Source: Saccoglossus kowalevskii
Taxonomy: Eukaryota; Hemichordata; Enteropneusta; Harrimaniidae
Length of the DNA stretch: 33,247 nucleotides
Reading direction: 5' to 3'
Assembly: GCF_000003605.2 (NCBI RefSeq)
Contig: NW_003119429.1
Span: 81,171-114,417 of the forward strand
Shown here: piece by piece, positions 18,270 to 30,300 of the stretch
Position numbering within the stretch: position 1 is the stretch's first letter
How the letters are laid out: the number at the start of each line of letters is the position of its first letter
Program-made: the position numbers and the translations under genes
The notes under the pieces: generated by a model
The model's input: only the letters and a program-made list of their open reading frames with translations
What the model was told of the DNA's origin: nothing
Database searches by the model: none

Positions 18270-21202
18270 CTTGATAGTGTTATTGTTAATATTGTAAATA
18301 TCTATACTTATTTGTTTAAATTCTTTTATTCTATATTCTATATAATTTAATAATGGTTTTCAAATCTTGAACAGTATTTTGTTTTTTTGTACTTTGCATT
18401 ATGTCGTAATCTCTGAAACTTTTTATTTTGAAATGATCATTTGGAGTACACCGTAAAGTATACTTAGCATCAATTCTGGTAGATGGGTAATTTTCTTACT
18501 TGCAGAGAGATGCAACGAAGAACATGAATGATCCCCCTTCTCTTCGAAATTGACGTAAATACCTTTTGAATAATGAGTTTGTGTGCTGTTAGTTTCCATT
18601 TTTTTTTTTCTCCGTTTTTGTCAGCCCTGTATTCATACATTTTCAATACACTGTGCATGCTTGTATGTGAGTAAGTTACTTATTTGTAATCAACTGTTAG
18701 CCATTGATTTATACATGCATATTAACCTTGATGATCGTGGGCCCAAATATTGCATTGTGCGTCAAATATTGTACCAGCCTATATTGCCTGGCACGTTCAC
18801 TGTAAATTCGTTGGTCAGCACTGTAATACCTGGCCAATATTACATTGTGTAATATATTGGGTTATTATAATAACTATTGGTAGTGGACACTGTGTGTCCG
18901 TATCATATCACAGCGAGTCCTATATAGTGTATTTACCTGTGCGGACTTGATTTGCTCATTTAGTATCTTCAATAAAAACGAACACGCGCCAAAACAATGT
19001 AATTACTAGCCAATTGCTACCACTAATTGGTATTGTTTCGATGTTCTTTAAATGAGATAAATATGGGTGTTGTTGCTGCAAAATCTAGACCAATGGGTTT
19101 GAATTTTTAGGGGGGTCTCTTGGTTTCTTAGCAACACCAAGCACCCTGGGAATTGCTCATATGCGAATCAGTCTTTTCCCTTCTCAGGTTGTACACTAAG
19201 GATCGCCACGTGTATCCTACCACTTTCAATACTTCACATTAGCTAAGCAGGTTTATTGATACACTGTTAGTAATTGCTCCAGTATTTGTCTGGTTTGGTT
19301 TGGTGTCAATGTAATAACGGTTTATCCATGCATCGACATTGCTGTAAAGAGCTGGACATGTTTTAGCGTCTTCATGACCACATCAACCTTGTGCGTCAAA
19401 TTTACTTTTAGGCTTCATCTGTGTTGGTCCCTTGTCTCGGTCTGGTGAAACTTTATTGGCAAGATCTCCATCAAATCATTTTGGACTTGATCTTTACTGC
19501 TTTTTTCTGCCTTTCTGTACAGTAACCACATGTTTGTATGGACTCCATATGGTCTGTGGTGCGGTTCTATAAAGCTAGGCTTCCTGTAATCTGTGGATTT
19601 GTCTGTTTCCTGTAATTTTCTCATAGAAAGGTATTAAGTATTTTGATACGATAACTGTTACGGATTCAGAATGGGGGTATGTAATTTTTCCATATTTTTG
19701 TTATGGACTCTTTACAAGCATTCATTATGGATCCCTTACTTGTGTTAGACCAGTTACATTTAGTGGAGATTCTATACCTGTGTTTCTATTTAGCCTGGGT
19801 ACTGTTCTGGTTTATATGGTTCTGATCCTGTGTTCACATCTGGTACAGTTAACGAGCCAAATGTATGGACTCTATGGGCCTGTATGGTTCTTGGTATACA
19901 CATCACGGGAACCATACCGTCCTGTATCCTGTACAACCAGTCACTTGTGTCACCGTCCCTCCCTCCTCTTTGGACCGGAGACGGCATCCAGCACTCACTC
20001 CATGCCATTAACACCACAATGTTATTTTTATGTGTAACCACTACGGCATTCAACCCTGTCTAGAAACACACTTTTTAAACATTCCGGTCTCTGTCGGTTC
20101 ATTTCAAGATTGGGACACTAGTGTGTACACCACTACACGCGTCTGTAGGGTTTTTGTCCACGGCTGTGCATTCTGGGATACGAGTCGTCATTAGCAGTGT
20201 TCTGGTCGCAGGTTACTAAAAATCACAAAATACTGATCCTGTTATTCCTGGGGCAGATGGTTCTACAAATGAAAATTTATACCAGATGGTCTAGATTTTT
20301 TTAGACAATATGATATCTAAACAATAAAAATAACAAATAAACAAGGAAACTTTTGCAGTTTTTCTATTTCGAGGGAAATCCAACAACACAATCATAAGAC
20401 ATTAGCTGTTTTTATAAGTAATTAACTTGACGTGTACTTCAAAGAGCAAATTGGTGTCAATATTGAACTTTTACAAACTGGGTGTTATTAGATAGTTGCC
20501 AACCAGGTCAATATCACGTACCTGTCAGTCTTTATTTTGATCTGTATTGTGCTATTTGTACCACTGATTCTACTTATACTGCCATACCTGACAGACTGAG
20601 TGAAAAAAAACATTTGCTACATTTTATCAGAAATAAATACAAACTTAAAAATTTGTGAATCCAGTAATTTCTTTTTGTGATGCTTTCTAAATCTTGGATG
20701 GGACTGCACATCTTGTGCAAAAAGTATGTTTGAGTGTTTAATATGCAAATCAGGCAATTAATATGCATAGATTTGAAACTAAAACCCTCAAGGTGCAGAT
20801 GATCATACTTGGCAACCATTTTTTAATAAAAGAAGCACTGCCAGTTAAACATGAGACTTCACGTTCTATTTACCATCGAAATACATCAGGGCATGTGCTG
20901 TTATGTTACGTTTAACTTTGTTGACAGTGAATACAGATTTATAATGGGAATTCTGCAAAGGTACAATGGTAAGGAGATTACTGAACCTTGTCTAGCAAAG
21001 ATGTACATAATAGACTGCATGATATAGTATTCTACTTTATACGAGTCTTTGAAAATAAGAGTGACATATATAAGGCTTAGTTGATCAGTCAATTATGGCT
21101 ACATTAGTCAAAATTTTATAATATTCATATACAGCTTGTTTACATCGTGTTGTGAATTCAATATATCTCATCAGCTTTCAATTACGCAGTTCATTCCAGC
21201 TA

Positions 21203-21331
21203 TCATGCAACTTTGAGAAAATGAATGGAGTTGTCAAGGCAACTGATAATAACCTCAGTCTCTCCATCATTATCTACATCAGCGGTTGCCATGGAGTTAA
21301 CCCAGTCTGATGTTATGTATTTCGTGATGAG
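21203..21331 (-). CDS. Propeller gene terminal exon 7 with stop
   Basis: Acceptor CATTTTGCAG; 42 codons plus TGA at 21203-21205. It encodes LITKYITSDWVNSMATADVD, NDGETEVIIS and CLDNSIHFLKVA. The DVDNDGE loop resembles the calcium-binding loop of FG-GAP/VCBS blades. The protein ends 12 residues after the last blade strand begins, as expected if this strand closes the propeller. Confidence 0.85.
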   Translation of the reverse strand, partial: LITKYITSDWVNSMATADVDNDGETEVIISCLDNSIHFLKVA

Positions 21332-24300
21332 CTGCAAAATGGTGAAAAAAGAAAATGTAAATCGTAATATGAAACATTTTCATCTACTGTAAAATGACTA
21401 AATTTCACTGATTTAGCATTTCAGGCATATTTAGTGGGTTTTAAATTCATGGTTTCATCATTTAGATAATGTGTTCTATGCTAAATTTTACATATTCACT
21501 GGGTTAAATTGAAACCCTGTGAATAATTAACTTTTTTACATTATTTTTATTTTTTTTGCATGGATAAACATCTCAGTTTTAATATTAATATTCTCCTTGT
21601 ATCTATACCCAGGAGCATCATCAACATCACACAATATCCCATTATGCATTCTATCAGTGCCAAAAGGCGGATAGAATGAGAGATTAGACATTTTTTTTTG
21701 TAATGTACACATGCAAAATGCAGCAACATCAACCATAATGGTCTTTTGAGGCTTTGACTCATGACCATACACCGGTATATACCTACGGTACCATCTTTTT
21801 GAATTCCAGAACACCTTGCATTGAGAAGTTGAAATGATATTTTAAAACTTGCCTTTCCAGCATGATATAACATGACAGAATTAAAATATCCAACACATAG
21901 CAAGTAGTCCATTTCGACAGTTTCTCTCGATGGAATAGACATGATCTGCATCAATGGTAAATGTACACTGCCGTACTCCACCGAGTATATCTGTAAGACA
22001 AAGAAATTGTACATGATGCATACAGAACCAGTCGTCAGTTTCTACATAAAGAACGAAAGATGCTAAGTCTTTTTCTGGTCTTTGTGCAAAATTGTTATGC
22101 ACACTTGAATGTAATTTATAATATCAAATTGGTTACTGCTCACAGGATAAGATGACAAGATATTGAACAAGATCATTAAGGTAGAGATGCAGGTTCGTGG
22201 GCACTTGGAGTGAAATTTTTTTTATTGCTTGGCTATAGACTGTTAAAATTTTGTAGAATTGAATAGTGGAACATACTCAAAAAAAACGATATAAATAAGA
22301 GGTGCAAACATTCTTTCTTTTGAATGCTTAGCAAGATTTAGCAAGGCTGTACATAAATAATGAAAAAGAAACATGGTGAAAAAAAGAAATGACGGGATCT
22401 CCATATTATGCACTATATTTAACTTTTAACAAAATGATAATACCCGGTACATTTAAATTTGGAACTGTTACAGCCATTTTAATTATGAGCATTAGCAAAC
22501 TTCTTATTGAGTGAATTGTTTAATATGCAAATTAGCAATTACCTCGGCTTCTTTTTAGTGCACATCCCAGAACTTTAAAAAAAAAATAGCTTCTAGACGC
22601 TTTGACCTTTTGTTTTGAAATTTTCACAAATGATTGACAATGTGTTTATTTTCAAAACGCCGTAGAGGCATTGTTTTTGGTTGAACAGTGTTACAACAAT
22701 CGTACAGACAACTAGCCTGGGTGTTAATATATGCATAAACTTGAAATTTGGGCTGCTGCCCTGCAAAATTGACAACTGGTAGACAGTTTTCAAGACGGCA
22801 CACAGGAAACAAAAGCATGGTTTAGGAGCTAATTTTTTTAAAATCACTTTTGACCAAAAAAGCACATTTTTGTGCATATTTCAAATGTGAGCATTGTAAC
22901 ATTTATTTCCGTTGACCCCTTTTGGCCAACTATTTCTATGGTAGCACCAGCTACAGGAGATGGTTGTTTTAGCCACAGAGGGCGCAACTCTACTCTACTC
23001 CACTGTTTGCTGTTTGCAAATTGCAAATGAATTGTCTCAGAACCATTTTGTTTGGTGTGGTGTAAATGATATCAAATTATCTTAATAAATAACTATTTCA
23101 TGTTTATATTTGTAACTGCTGTACGCATCAAAAAAGGATAAACTCTATAGAATCACTAAAAGGAAGATGGTTCATTTGCATAAATTACTACCCAGATAAC
23201 CTGGGCGTGGCAAGTTAGCAGTTGGGCTGGGTGTGGCGGAGGACTCCTGAACTTTCATTGAGAAGGTACTCGGCTTGGCTTATTTGGCTTATTCCAGTGT
23301 GCAATTTCACCTAAAAAGGGCTGTAATGGCATTTCCTGTAAATTATGAAGACTGTCACTGTATTTCGGGAATGAATTTAGGGTTTGTTAATTGACGGGGT
23401 TTTTCTTTGTGTTTTGTTCACTCACTTACTTTAGTTGTAAGATGAATGAATTGTAAGAATTTCTCGAATAGAAATAAAGCCTGGAATGTGTAAACCTGGC
23501 GATTCTCTACCATACATTGTGTTGTATCAACTTATTTTCAACTTGGTCACAGTGACCATAAAAAAAATACTAACAAAATTTTTAAATTCATACAATAAGC
23601 TTTCTAAAACTATATAGTTTTGTGGACAAGGGAAGTCATCTTGGTTTCCTAATTAAAACACCTGTCAGGTAAACTGCATGTAAAATGTTATTGATTGGTT
23701 GGTTAATTATTTAATTGGTTGCACTGTACCATCAGAAATGTATTCATGGCATTACAAAAAAATGTTGATGATGACAATATTCACAAGGATGTGTCAATGA
23801 ATTTCCAAGAGTTAGCTAAAATATTTTTTAGCCCTTTCACCTTTCTACGTACATCATTTGAACTGCATTCTACCAGTAGCTCTTCTTAAATCCTAGACAA
23901 GCAACATCTCGATTCCAGTCATTATTCAGAAAATTCAATATGGTAATATGTGCATATTAGGTAAAGTATATACCCTAAGTCAGGTGTATTTTTATATCAT
24001 GTGACGAGATGAAGACTGTGCAAAATGTCTAATTATAGAACAGAAAATTGTATGCGAACTAGCAATGGAATACAAAATGCAACAAACGAATGGAAGGCCA
24101 AGGATCGAGACGGAACCAGGACTACGGTACTATAAAAATTACGAAGATGTGAACGCTTGAATTGAGTGTTCTTGTACAATAGGTTTCCAGACTGGTGCAA
24201 ATAAAGTAAAAAATGTTACCTGGAAGCTACTCATGATATAAATGGAGCCATCTTGTCCACCTAGTGCAATCTGTGTTGACGCCAACTGGGAGGATGTGGT

Positions 24301-27300
24301 GGTGGACGGGGATGATTTGTCTCCAGGGGTAGTTGCGGCTTCCGATTCGGGAAGAAACTGACCGCAACACATCTAGACGTGAATGAATAATAGTTAGTGT
24401 CAATTGTACAAATAACAAGCCACAGTCCCCATTAGTTATCAAATTTAAGATATATAGTTTTTTTGTTTATAGTAATATAGCTGGAATATAACCATATCAG
24501 GAATATGATTATGATGATTGTTTCAAGCATGTCAGAGATATGGCTCTAGAAGCCCAATCATTAAAACAAAATGGCCACCAGTCAGCCATTTTGAATCTGA
24601 TCTGAAAAATAAAATGATGTGCATCAGGAACCCATAACGTCTAATATTATGTATATACCAAGTTTGAACAAAATCCATCTGTAAATGCTTGAAAAATGCT
24701 TGATTATGATGATTTTTTAGCATAAAAATGGCCGCCATTCGGCCATCTTGAATCAAATCCTGAAACAAATTGCATATGTATAATATCATGTATGATGTAT
24801 GTGTGAAGTTTGATGATAATTCGTCAAGGCATTTCTAAGATACAGGTTCGAACGCACGCACGAACGGACGGACGCACAAGGGTCAAAACATAAGTCCCCG
24901 TTTTCGGACTGCATCCGAACGGGGACTAATTAAACAACTAAAAGAAAAAGTCACTATGGTTTACAATGAATGTATTCATAGAAATGAAGTTAACAGTGAT
25001 GCACATCTTAAAAAATATTCCAAAGATGCAGAGCTTAAAGTTGTATTGTCGACAAAAATTATTTGGAAGCTTATTTTGAGTATTAACCTTTTCACGACCA
25101 GTTCTCTCTTTTCATCACAAATCCATAAAATAGTCATGTATATAGTTTGCACTTTCCTTCAATAGGGACTAAAGCCAAATTTTTTTATTAAAAACTGAAA
25201 ATTGACTGAAATGTTGTCTGCTGGCTTCAAAAATGCAGAAAAATTTAGATGACAAAGTCTGGTGGTGAAAATATTAAATTGGCCAAAAATCAAATCTGAA
25301 ATTTACAACATTTGTAAATTAAACTGATCATATAATCTGATGCATAGAACTATTTATCAAGAAAGTTATTTATTTTCTTTGCTTCATCATGCCTTGACTT
25401 TTGCTTCATTAGATGTAGCCTGAATTTGTTGCAGTGTATTATTTCTGCTTTTGTTGTGGTACCAATCAAATGCTTTCTCAAACTCCCAATACTTTGCTGA
25501 ATAAACTTAAGAAAACAAACATGAAGTTTACTAACCGACGTAACAACGCTCTGTGTATGTAAAGTCAAGAGTATGCTGCCTTGTTGTATGACATGTAACT
25601 GTTTATTGTCATCGCACGCTAAGATGTAATTACTAATGTGACCAGACGGATTAGTTAAATTAGTCGCCAATAAACATGTTACAACCGCAGATTTAGATAT
25701 ACTCTGTAAACATAAAAAAAAACAATGTGTAAAACAACTGGGTATATATATTCAATATTGCATAGGAGAGCATGCACATTGAAAACAATACTAGAAAAAT
25801 AATTTGCTTGACTAAGCGCCCACCTCAACACTTTTGGGGCATTTCTAGTATGGCGGTCACATTCGACTAAGCTTCCAAGTTTGACTGTTCAGTCATAAAA
25901 CCTAGCCTTTAGAATTTTTTGAATATCGGTAATTGAATAGATATCAACTGCTGCAAATATAGTGTGAATGTTATGATGCTGCATATCCATACTGTATTTT
26001 TACGAGCGAAAATATGCAGCCACAAATCCTGAAAATAACTTCCATACATCACAGGGCGTGGAAATCTGTCATAAAATATGTTTGCTCTTTAAAGCTGTAG
26101 CACAAATGAATACTTTAAAGCACTTGCATATTTCATAATTTATACTAAGCTTTTAAGCAATGATTCACCTTTCATGAAATGCAACCCACATCATTTTTTT
26201 TTTCAAAAATGTTGAACAGAACCTCCACAAATTGAACATTTTCTCTATTTAGTCCAAAAATACTAAATAAATTATAGAACAAGCAAGCTGTTGGTTGAAA
26301 TAGTTCTGCTGTCATATAAGTACATTGCGGTATATATAGCCAAGTTGAGAATAAATTGTTCACAAAAATAATGTACACGTAATGTTAAAGAATAATTCTA
26401 AAATACACCCAAGTATCAAAGTAGCAAGTATCAAAGCAATTGAGTTGGTCGATTTCAAGAAGAAGTCGAAAATAGAATTTTTTTACCAAAAATGACAAAA
26501 ATATTCACCAAAAATAGAGAATTGAAGGTATCGTCACAAAATGACAGTCTGACAGCGATCCACCCAAGGTACCTACATACCCAGTATCAAAGCAATTGAG
26601 CTGTTAGTTTTCAAAAGAAGTTGAAAATGCAATGATTGTTGATAGATGAATGACAGACGATGGACAATCACCTATATGAACAGCTCTGCTGTCATCTACG
26701 ATGGCAGCAGCGCTAAAAATACATTAAAATAAACAAAATATTACACCACCATATTTGGTGGGAAAAATTATGGCATTCAAAAGTTAATAATATATTCCCA
26801 ACAAAAGCATATAAATTATAAGTCAATGTTGTTGCTTTAATGCTTAGAATGACATTTGAATATTACCGACTCCACTCACTGACTCAAACTACTCTTACTT
26901 ATACATGGTATGACCTTCAATAATATGTAACAAAACACCAAAATGCGATAAACATCAGTGGCGAAATAAATATCAATGATATCTGTGCAGTAAGAGGAAA
27001 GTAGAGAAGAACATGGCTGGAGGGTACTAGTTACCATGGCAGCGATGATCTGTTGACTTTTCTCAAATTTGAGTAACGATGGTATCAAATCAATTCGACT
27101 TAAAAGTAGTACATCATTTTTATCGCTACATTGTATCCACATTTGTTTTCTCATGACAACCAAATGAATATTCTTGATCTTACATAATTAATGACTTGTG
27201 GTGACGAGGATTTATGCTTACCTGAGGTATTGAAAGGTGATCTCGAAGGCGCAGCCTCCATAGTGGTCTATATGGCAAGAATGCATTGATACACCCACCA

Positions 27301-30300
27301 CTGTCACCCACAACAATACTTAAATTACCAGCTATTGAGAAAATAATGAGAAAGTCTGAGTAATATTGATATAAATTATTCTCATTATTTTTTTTACTTT
27401 GTATTACTTTCTGTCTATAGAATAGGAAATTACATGACTGGGTTTAATTTTAGCAGAATTTATGTTGTGATATTCACTAGGTTTCAAATTCACTAATTTG
27501 TGCAGAAAACAATACATTCTATTAATAAATTTATAAATTCACTCACTGGATTATAATACACATGTATTATTGTATTCAGTTATCAAGAAAATAAGCAAAA
27601 GCCAAAAATGCTGCTACAGTGACAGGGTTCGGTATGCCCGAGAAAGCTAGACCCCAACCCAATTCTGGGGGTAGTATGCTTTCGAAGTACCGGTAAAGAC
27701 CGAAACAGTTCTGCATGAGGGCATAGGCCGAAAAGCGGGACCTGGGAGCTTCCGCAAAAATGCCAAGACTGACTTATCGTTTATCGTCGACCCTTATGGT
27801 TGTTCGGGCTGGGTCAGCAAACCAAGTTTGACCCGCTACGATGGGACCCAACCTAAAGAGACCCCCCTCCTAAATGGATTGGGTGTCTCTTAGGTAGTAG
27901 TTGATAAAGACGTTCTGCATTCTCCAGAAGCCTGCCCTTAGTGTCAGGGGCACCTGACGCTAGCACTAGTGAGTTAGCAATCGCACAGACCTCATGCGCT
28001 CGTACTTGGTGTATCTGCAAGCTCTGTGTCGAGGAAGTTAAAGTATTATATACCTCTAATACAGCCGCAGTAATCCACCTGGTGATAGAAGTTGGGGAGG
28101 CCGGCCTATCCTGCCTACCTGGGCCGTAACACAAAAACATGTGCCTGGCACCCCGTCCTGAATCCTTAGTACGATTTTGGTAGCAACTCCATGCTCGAAC
28201 TGGGCAGAGAAGCAATTCCTCCTGACCCTTCTGGCCAACAAAGTTTGACAGTTGGGGGATGACGATCGGGTGAGGATTGTGTCCTGGGATTTGGTTCTTG
28301 GCGAGAAACCTGATTTGTGTCTTTAGCACAACTTAAAAGCAGTAAATAGTCTCCCAATAATAGGACAATCGTCTAGTCTTGTTCCAGAAAACGTTCTCAA
28401 TGGTGGGGGACAAGGCCGACCTGTAGCCAACGAACGCTGCGTGGAACAAACCCACTTCGTCAAACAGGTGGACGAAGGAGTCTGCTACCTGGCCAATAGA
28501 GGGATGGATATGGATTAATTCCCCTTCCGCTACACCAATCAGTGTATGCTCGCAACCTAGAAATGTAGGCTGCAATGGTGGGATCCCTGTTCGCCCTGGC
28601 CAGGACGTTGGCAGCCCGCTCAGATAAGGCTTTCGTATGTGCGGGTCTACTGAGAGCCTCTATGTGTGTAAGTGATACCGGCTGGGCTCGTTGGTAGTGC
28701 GCCGTCCGGTTGGGACAGCAGGTCCGGAAGCACTACTGGTGTTTCGACTAGCATTTCCAACAGAAGTGGAAACTGGGCCTTGGTTGGCCAATTGGGTGCG
28801 ACCAATGACAATATGCAGGTGTGCACCTGTCGAAGTTTTCTTCGGTGCCCGGTGAACTAGCAGGAAGGAAGGAAAGGCATACACAACTAAGTGGGTCCAC
28901 GGGGTTAGCAAAGCGACCCTGGCCCAGGCACCTGGAGTCGGCAGGAGCGTTATGTACGTCAGGAGCTTGGCATTCTGGAGTGCGACAAACCGGTCTATCT
29001 TTGGACCGTACAACAGCCTAAACAGCCTGGAGGCTACCCACTGGGGTATCAGCCACTCAGTGTTCGGGAGACGAAGCCGCCCTGGAATGTGGCGTGCGGT
29101 TAGCTCCACATTGTATTCCAGGCACCAAAGGAAGATTTGCTCCGCTAGAACTGACAACGATGGGGAACGCGCCCCCCTCCTTCTTGAAGAAGACCACCGC
29201 TGTGTTGCCTGAGCGGAGCAGGACTCTGTGGTCTCGAACTACGGGTGGAAAGTGTGGTAGTGCTAAGTGCACTGCTTTCAGTTCGAACCAGTTGATATAG
29301 TGGTCTCGAAACTAATGCGGGGGCCATATACTTTGAGCTTGTTCATCCAATATATGCGCTCCCCCAACCTTGGTCCCAGAGTCATAGCTGCGGCGAGTGG
29401 GTTCAAGGGAACCCCCTGTCCGAGGCCTATCTAGTTCCCATAGGAGAGCTTGGCGTTGTAAAAACAAGCGTTGTACCGGGCGACTACTTAGTGCGGCCTT
29501 CAAACCGAGGTCATCATTCCCATGATCCGCATTAGTTTTTGGAGAGACACGGAGTGACACTGAGGGAACACTGACTAGGCGTTCGGCTATGCTGCTTAGC
29601 GCTAAGCAACACGCTTGAAATAGCTATACCAAGCTTACCTCAAACTCTTTGTCAAACTCCATGCCCAAGAACACCAACTGTTGTGTTGGGTCGGGATGGG
29701 ACTTGTCCATTTACTAAAGAGCCCAACTGGTGAAGTAAATCCTGTGTTAGCCTGACGTGTTTAGCCTTGTCCGGGTTGTGTAGTAACCAGTCCTCTTGGT
29801 ACGGATTGAGGTGTACCGACATTTGGTGAAGCAGCAGCACTACCCGTTTTATAACTCTGGTGAACACATAGGGCGCTATGCATAACCCGAAATTCGAAAA
29901 CTTGGCCGCTGTCTCCAAACCAGTTACACCGGTGCAATGTGTGTATGACAGAGATATGTGGCCATGGGTTCGGCAGTTGCGAGGTACAGGTGCTCTCCCA
30001 TGAGGTGAGTTTCCCCAAGGCCTGAAGAAGTCACTAAGTTGTGAAACACGCTTCCCCCACTGCCAGGGTAGACAATCGCCCGAGGAGGGTGAAGAGCCAT
30101 CACCTGGCCCTTTCCTCCCTGGGGGCGCGCCGCTACTCTTTCCTAGGAAGGGTATGAGCGCTTGCCTCCTGGCTGACTCTGGCTAGCGGACGACGCCCTA
30201 GGGCGTTGTGTTTTCAGTGCTTGGGGTGTCCTCCGCTTACCCTTGGCAGGGCCAACTGGCTAGCGGATTCGATCTGAACCCTCTGGTTCATTGCACTCCG

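Larger units (their letters stand above)
15199..21202. other. Interval between convergent genes: presumed 3' UTRs and repeats
   Basis: No conserved coding sequence. It holds the paired CCAAT inverted repeats, the MITE at 18104-18269, a degenerate AGTCACAAGTT motif four times (15842, 15870, 15890 as AGTCGCGAGTT, 16049), and a less AT-rich patch at 19400-20070. The latter includes a 9-bp perfect stem GTATGGTTC/GAACCATAC (19882-19917, 18-nt loop). Candidate plus-strand polyadenylation hexamers lie near 16922, 17393 and 18972. The 3' UTR ends of the two genes cannot be fixed from sequence. Confidence 0.6.

Noticed and set aside
19415-19624. Minus-strand 69-codon hydrophilic frame that looks protein-like
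   Set aside because: The composition follows from a purine-rich strand; no splice context, homology or codon signal supports it.
21547-22014. 155-codon minus-strand frame
   Set aside because: It contains propeller exon 6 (21990-21853) but runs through the GC donor into the intron; the part below 21853 has no blade-like sequence.
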